Below, piece after piece: positions 6,921 to 9,295 of a DNA stretch of 9,295 nt (the stretch's first letter is position 1; every line of letters begins with the position of its first letter). Under the pieces are notes generated by a model. That model searched no databases. It was not told the origin of the DNA and worked only from the letters and a program-made list of their open reading frames with translations. The stretch covers positions 1-9,295 of the forward strand of contig JBJFGP010000204.1 of the NCBI GenBank assembly GCA_051892815.1, written 5' to 3'. Position numbers and translations under genes: made by a program. This DNA comes from JAXFQS01 sp051892815 (GTDB lineage: Bacteria > Verrucomicrobiota > Kiritimatiellia > RFP12 > DVOR01).

Positions 6921-8001
6921 ATTTGCGTTTGTGGAAGAAGTAGATCATTCCCGACGCGATGAGGACGATGACAATCCAGAAGGTTGGGTAGCCGTAGACC
7001 CATTCGAGTTCGGGCATATGGCGGAAGTTCATCCCGTAGACGCCGGAGATGAACGTCAGGGGCATGAAGATGAGGGAGATGACGGTGAGCAAGCGCATGG
7101 TTTCGTTCATACGATTGTTCATTACGGTCATGTAGGATTCCATTGCGGCGTTGAGCAGGTCTCGGGTGAAGTCGAGGGAGTCGGCGAGTTTGATGGTGTG
7201 GTCGTAGGCGTTGCGCATGAAGAGTTCGGTTTCGGTTCCGATAGCGGGAGAACGCTCTAGGGCAAGTACGGCTTCGCGGAGCGGCCAGAGGGATTTGCGC
7301 GCGATGAGCAGGTCGCTTCGGATGCGGTGCATGTTGATCATCAAATCGGGGTCTGGCTTGGCGAGGATTTCGTCCTGTACATCCTCGATTCGGTCTTCCA
7401 AATCGGCCAAGATGGCGAAGTAGCCGTCTATAATGGCGTCGAGCAGGGAGTAGGCGAGGTAGTCGGAACCCATATTGCGGATGCGGCCGCGGCTGTTGCG
7501 CAGGCGGGACTGGACGGGGAGGAAGAGGTCGTGGTCGCTGCTTTCGCGGATGGTGATGAGTTCCTGGTCGGTGATGATGAAGGCTATCTGGTCGGATTGG
7601 AGTTCGTCGTCTTTGGATGGACGGTAGAGTTTGCGCAGGAAGACCAGAGTGTAGTCCTCTTCGTCTTCGACGCGAGGGTGCTGGTCCATGTGGAGGAGGT
7701 CTTCGATGTGCAGGGGGTGGAGTCCGAGGCGCTCGCAGAGCCGCTGAAGGAGTTTGGCGTCTTTGAGACCGACCCAGTCAATCCAGGTCAAGGCATCCGA
7801 GCCGAGGTGGGCGGCAATGTCGTCCAAAGAGGAGGGAACGCTTTCCTCCAGGCTGCCGCTGGCGAAGTCGAAGACCCGGACGGTTGTGGCGCTTGCTTCG
7901 TGCTCGCCCTGATAGAGGAAGTCGGAGGAGGGATCGTAGGGGGTGTAAGGCAGTTCGGCCTCGGAAGGGGTAGCGGGCATTTGGGTGTCCGGTTGGCTCA
8001 T
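6913..8001 (-). CDS. corA: CorA-type magnesium/cobalt channel
   Basis: CorA forms a homopentameric inner-membrane channel for Mg2+, also passing Co2+ and Ni2+. The protein has 362 residues from the chosen start, close to the 351 of the Thermotoga enzyme. Residues about 1-285 form the cytoplasmic domain with LTWIDWVGLKD, a pattern that fits the N-terminal funnel, HIEDLLHMDQHPRVEDEEDYTLVFL and the long stalk helix (DLEDRIEDVQDEIL, then FTRDLLNAAMESYMTVMNNRMNETM). Helix 1 is near 300-322 (VISLIFMPLTFISGVY), followed by the signature GMN at 323-325 and the periplasmic loop MPELEWVYGYP; helix 2 is near 340-357. It ends in the basic tail HKRKWL. A GTG at 8013 would add four residues, but GGAG sits six bases before the ATG at 8001, so that start is preferred. 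It has its own promoter and lies convergent to the 618-residue gene. Confidence 0.95.
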   Translation of the reverse strand: MSQPDTQMPATPSEAELPYTPYDPSSDFLYQGEHEASATTVRVFDFASGSLEESVPSSLDDIAAHLGSDALTWIDWVGLKDAKLLQRLCERLGLHPLHIEDLLHMDQHPRVEDEEDYTLVFLRKLYRPSKDDELQSDQIAFIITDQELITIRESSDHDLFLPVQSRLRNSRGRIRNMGSDYLAYSLLDAIIDGYFAILADLEDRIEDVQDEILAKPDPDLMINMHRIRSDLLIARKSLWPLREAVLALERSPAIGTETELFMRNAYDHTIKLADSLDFTRDLLNAAMESYMTVMNNRMNETMRLLTVISLIFMPLTFISGVYGMNFRHMPELEWVYGYPTFWIVIVLIASGMIYFFHKRKWL

Positions 8002-8007
8002 GGATGG

Positions 8008-8011
8008 CTCC
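8008..8011 (-). promoter_or_regulatory. corA Shine-Dalgarno site
   Basis: GGAG on the minus strand, six bases from the ATG at 8001. It overlaps the upstream in-frame GTG at 8013, which has no such site at good spacing, and so decides the start. Confidence 0.6.
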
Positions 8012-8045
8012 ACTTCTCGAAGTTGGTTTCTCGACGCGAATGGTT

Positions 8046-8074
8046 AGTTTATCCCTTTTTGCGCCGCGTTGCAA
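8046..8074 (-). promoter_or_regulatory. Putative sigma-70-type promoter of corA
   Basis: On the minus strand, TTGCAA (8069-8074; 4 of 6 matches to TTGACA) is followed by exactly 17 bases and TAAACT (8046-8051; 4 of 6 matches to TATAAT). Transcription would begin near 8039, leaving a leader of roughly 40 bases before the ATG at 8001. The recQ end is about 160 bases further upstream, so corA need not depend on recQ transcription. The rest of 8075-8231 shows no gene and no clear terminator. Confidence 0.45.
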
Positions 8075-8231
8075 GCCTGAACCGTCCCCCCTGCCCAAAT
8101 GTCGCTGGAGAGGCGGAAATCCCCACTATTTCAACGCTGTTTTGTGCGGTCGCAATGGGTAGGAACCTTGCGGAACGGCGGGTATGCAGGAGTGGGGGCG
8201 GGAGGTTGGCATCAATGGGGGGCACTGGTGC

Positions 8232-9295
8232 CTAGGAAATGCCGGCGGGGAGGGGAAGGTCGAACTTGCGGATGGCGAAGTCGTGCCCGGCGAAGGTGAG
8301 CGCGATGCGCCCGTCCGGAGCGACCCGAAGGAGCCCGTTCCAGCGGAGTACAGCAACCTGCTCGTCGAGTTCGCCTGGCTCGCACGCCTTGAGCAATGCG
8401 AAGGTGGAGAGTTGGCGGAATGCTTCGTTTGAGGTTTCGCCGCGCAGGGTCTCGATGAGGTCGTCGACGGTTCCCTTTCCGCTCATTCGGCCCGCGCAAG
8501 AGAGAATCTTCGCCAGCAGCGTGTGGCGGTCGGAATCGACTGCCGCGAGCGGACGAGCCTTGCGCCGTCGGCAGTTGTCGCAACCCGCGCAGGAACGGGT
8601 AGCATCGCCGAAGTAGGAGAGTATGAACTGGTGGCGGCAACGCCGATAGCCCGCGTAGCGAACCATCGTATCCAACTTGTCCTGAGCCGCCCGCCGTTTG
8701 GCCTCAAGCGGCTTCATCAAGTCCGGCAGCACGCGTTCATCGCCGTCGGGGTCGATTTGCACGCTTTGGGAGCGCGAACCAGGCACGTTTTCGCGTCGAA
8801 TCAAGCCTGCCCGGACGAGTGTATAGAGGGCGGAACCGGCCGTCATGGAGTTCTTGATTCCTGCCCGGGTTGCCCACCCTTCGTGCGTGTCGACGACAGG
8901 CCCCGAACTGCAATCCAGCCGAATCGCATTCCACAAGTTGACAATGTCGGAAGCCGTGGGATTGGCGGCATCGACGAAGAATTGCTGCGTACGAACATCC
9001 GCATAGTTGTAGAGCAATTCGCACCAGCCCTGCGCCCCGTCCCGCCCCGCTCGCCCAATCTCCTGGTAGTAGGCCTAGACCGAGCCTGGAATATCCCAGT
9101 GGGCGACAAAGCGGATGTCTGCACGGTCGATTCCCATCCCAAAAGCATTGGTCGCGACAACCACAGGTGCCCGTTCCTGGAGGAACCTGTCGGCCGCCCT
9201 CGCCCGCTCCTGGTCCCCCATCGCACCGTGGTAAATGATGGGCGAAAGCCGTCGTCCAGCAAGCAAATCCGCCACCCGTTCCGTCATCTTCCGCG
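8232..9295 (-). pseudogene. recQ: recQ-type DNA helicase, C-terminal half, broken by an in-frame TAG; 5' end outside window
   Basis: RecQ helicases unwind 3'-tailed DNA during recombination and fork repair. Reading from the right edge, the frame encodes the second helicase lobe: IIYHGAMGDQERARAADRF, then motif V, VVVATNAFGMGIDRADIRFV and AHWDIPGSV. A TAG at 9075-9077 follows. The same frame continues with AYYQEIGRAGRDGAQGW (motif VI). Next is the RecQ zinc site, whose four cysteines are encoded at 8637-8639, 8589-8591, 8580-8582 and 8571-8573 (pattern C...CAGCDNC). Then comes a winged-helix-like RQC region (TLLAKILSCAGRMSGKGTVDDLIETLRG). The protein ends with TAG at 8232-8234 with no HRDC domain, as in many short RecQs. 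Relatives usually read SVEAYYQE, so one GAG-to-TAG change explains the break. A product ending there would lack motif VI, the zinc site and RQC, and should be inactive. Without the stop this would be a normal gene. Confidence 0.9.
9075..9077 (-). other. Premature in-frame TAG within recQ motif V-VI linker
   Basis: The plus strand reads CTA, giving TAG between GSV and AYYQEIGRAG on the minus strand. Frame is identical on both sides, so there is no frameshift. TAG also terminates recQ itself at 8232-8234 and the 280-residue secreted protein at 2961-2963, which argues against TAG being a general sense codon in this organism. Confidence 0.9.

Noticed and set aside
8075..8231. Possible small RNA or terminator between recQ and corA
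   Set aside because: No stable stem with a T-run and no recognisable RNA fold; only the corA promoter next to this stretch can be supported.
7327..8235. 302-codon open frame on the + strand opposite corA
   Set aside because: The translation is Val/Gly/Glu-rich with no recognisable domain and lies wholly antisense to a textbook CorA plus its promoter; it arises from the codon bias of corA.
9075..9077. TAG as a reassigned or pyrrolysine codon
   Set aside because: TAG terminates two other genes in this window, and the position is a usual Glu in RecQ, so a point mutation or error is simpler.

Overview
The window reads as ordinary chromosomal DNA of a Gram-negative bacterium at roughly 55-60% GC. 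The MlaE-type lipid-transport permease implies an outer membrane. The two secreted proteins of unknown function have the style of proteins from the Verrucomicrobiota / Lentisphaerota / Kiritimatiellota side of the PVC group; that placement is an inference from protein style and was not tested by a search. I see no tRNA, rRNA, CRISPR array, insertion sequence or prophage gene.

Region 1 (1-5055, 5052-6908; + strand) is a run of five genes. The 3' three-quarters of pheT (phenylalanyl-tRNA synthetase beta chain) enters from the left edge. After a 239-base gap holding one hairpin comes a 280-residue secreted protein with a disordered linker. Then follow a STAS-MlaE fusion permease, ribF (riboflavin kinase / FMN adenylyltransferase), and a 618-residue secreted protein with TPR-like, Ig-like and YD-repeat-like parts. 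The last three are tightly packed: mlaE/ribF share a base in TAATG and ribF/618-aa share ATGA, so they are probably translationally coupled. The set mixes a housekeeping flavin enzyme with three envelope or secreted proteins. The MlaF ATPase and MCE protein expected to work with MlaE are not in this window.

Region 2 (6913-8001, - strand) is a corA Mg2+/Co2+ channel gene convergent with region 1. The two stop codons are four bases apart and lie on the two arms of an imperfect inverted repeat. A credible sigma-70-like promoter and a Shine-Dalgarno site precede corA and place its start at 8001.

Region 3 (8232-9295, - strand) is the C-terminal half of a recQ-type helicase gene that runs off the right edge. 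Its frame is broken by one TAG at 9075-9077, just before motif VI, at a position where family members usually have glutamate (GAG). All coding sequence beyond the stop is well preserved, so this is a recent nonsense mutation, a sequence error or, less likely, readthrough. It is the most checkable oddity here. No convincing new defence or mobile system is present; the two uncharacterised secreted proteins are the main unknowns.
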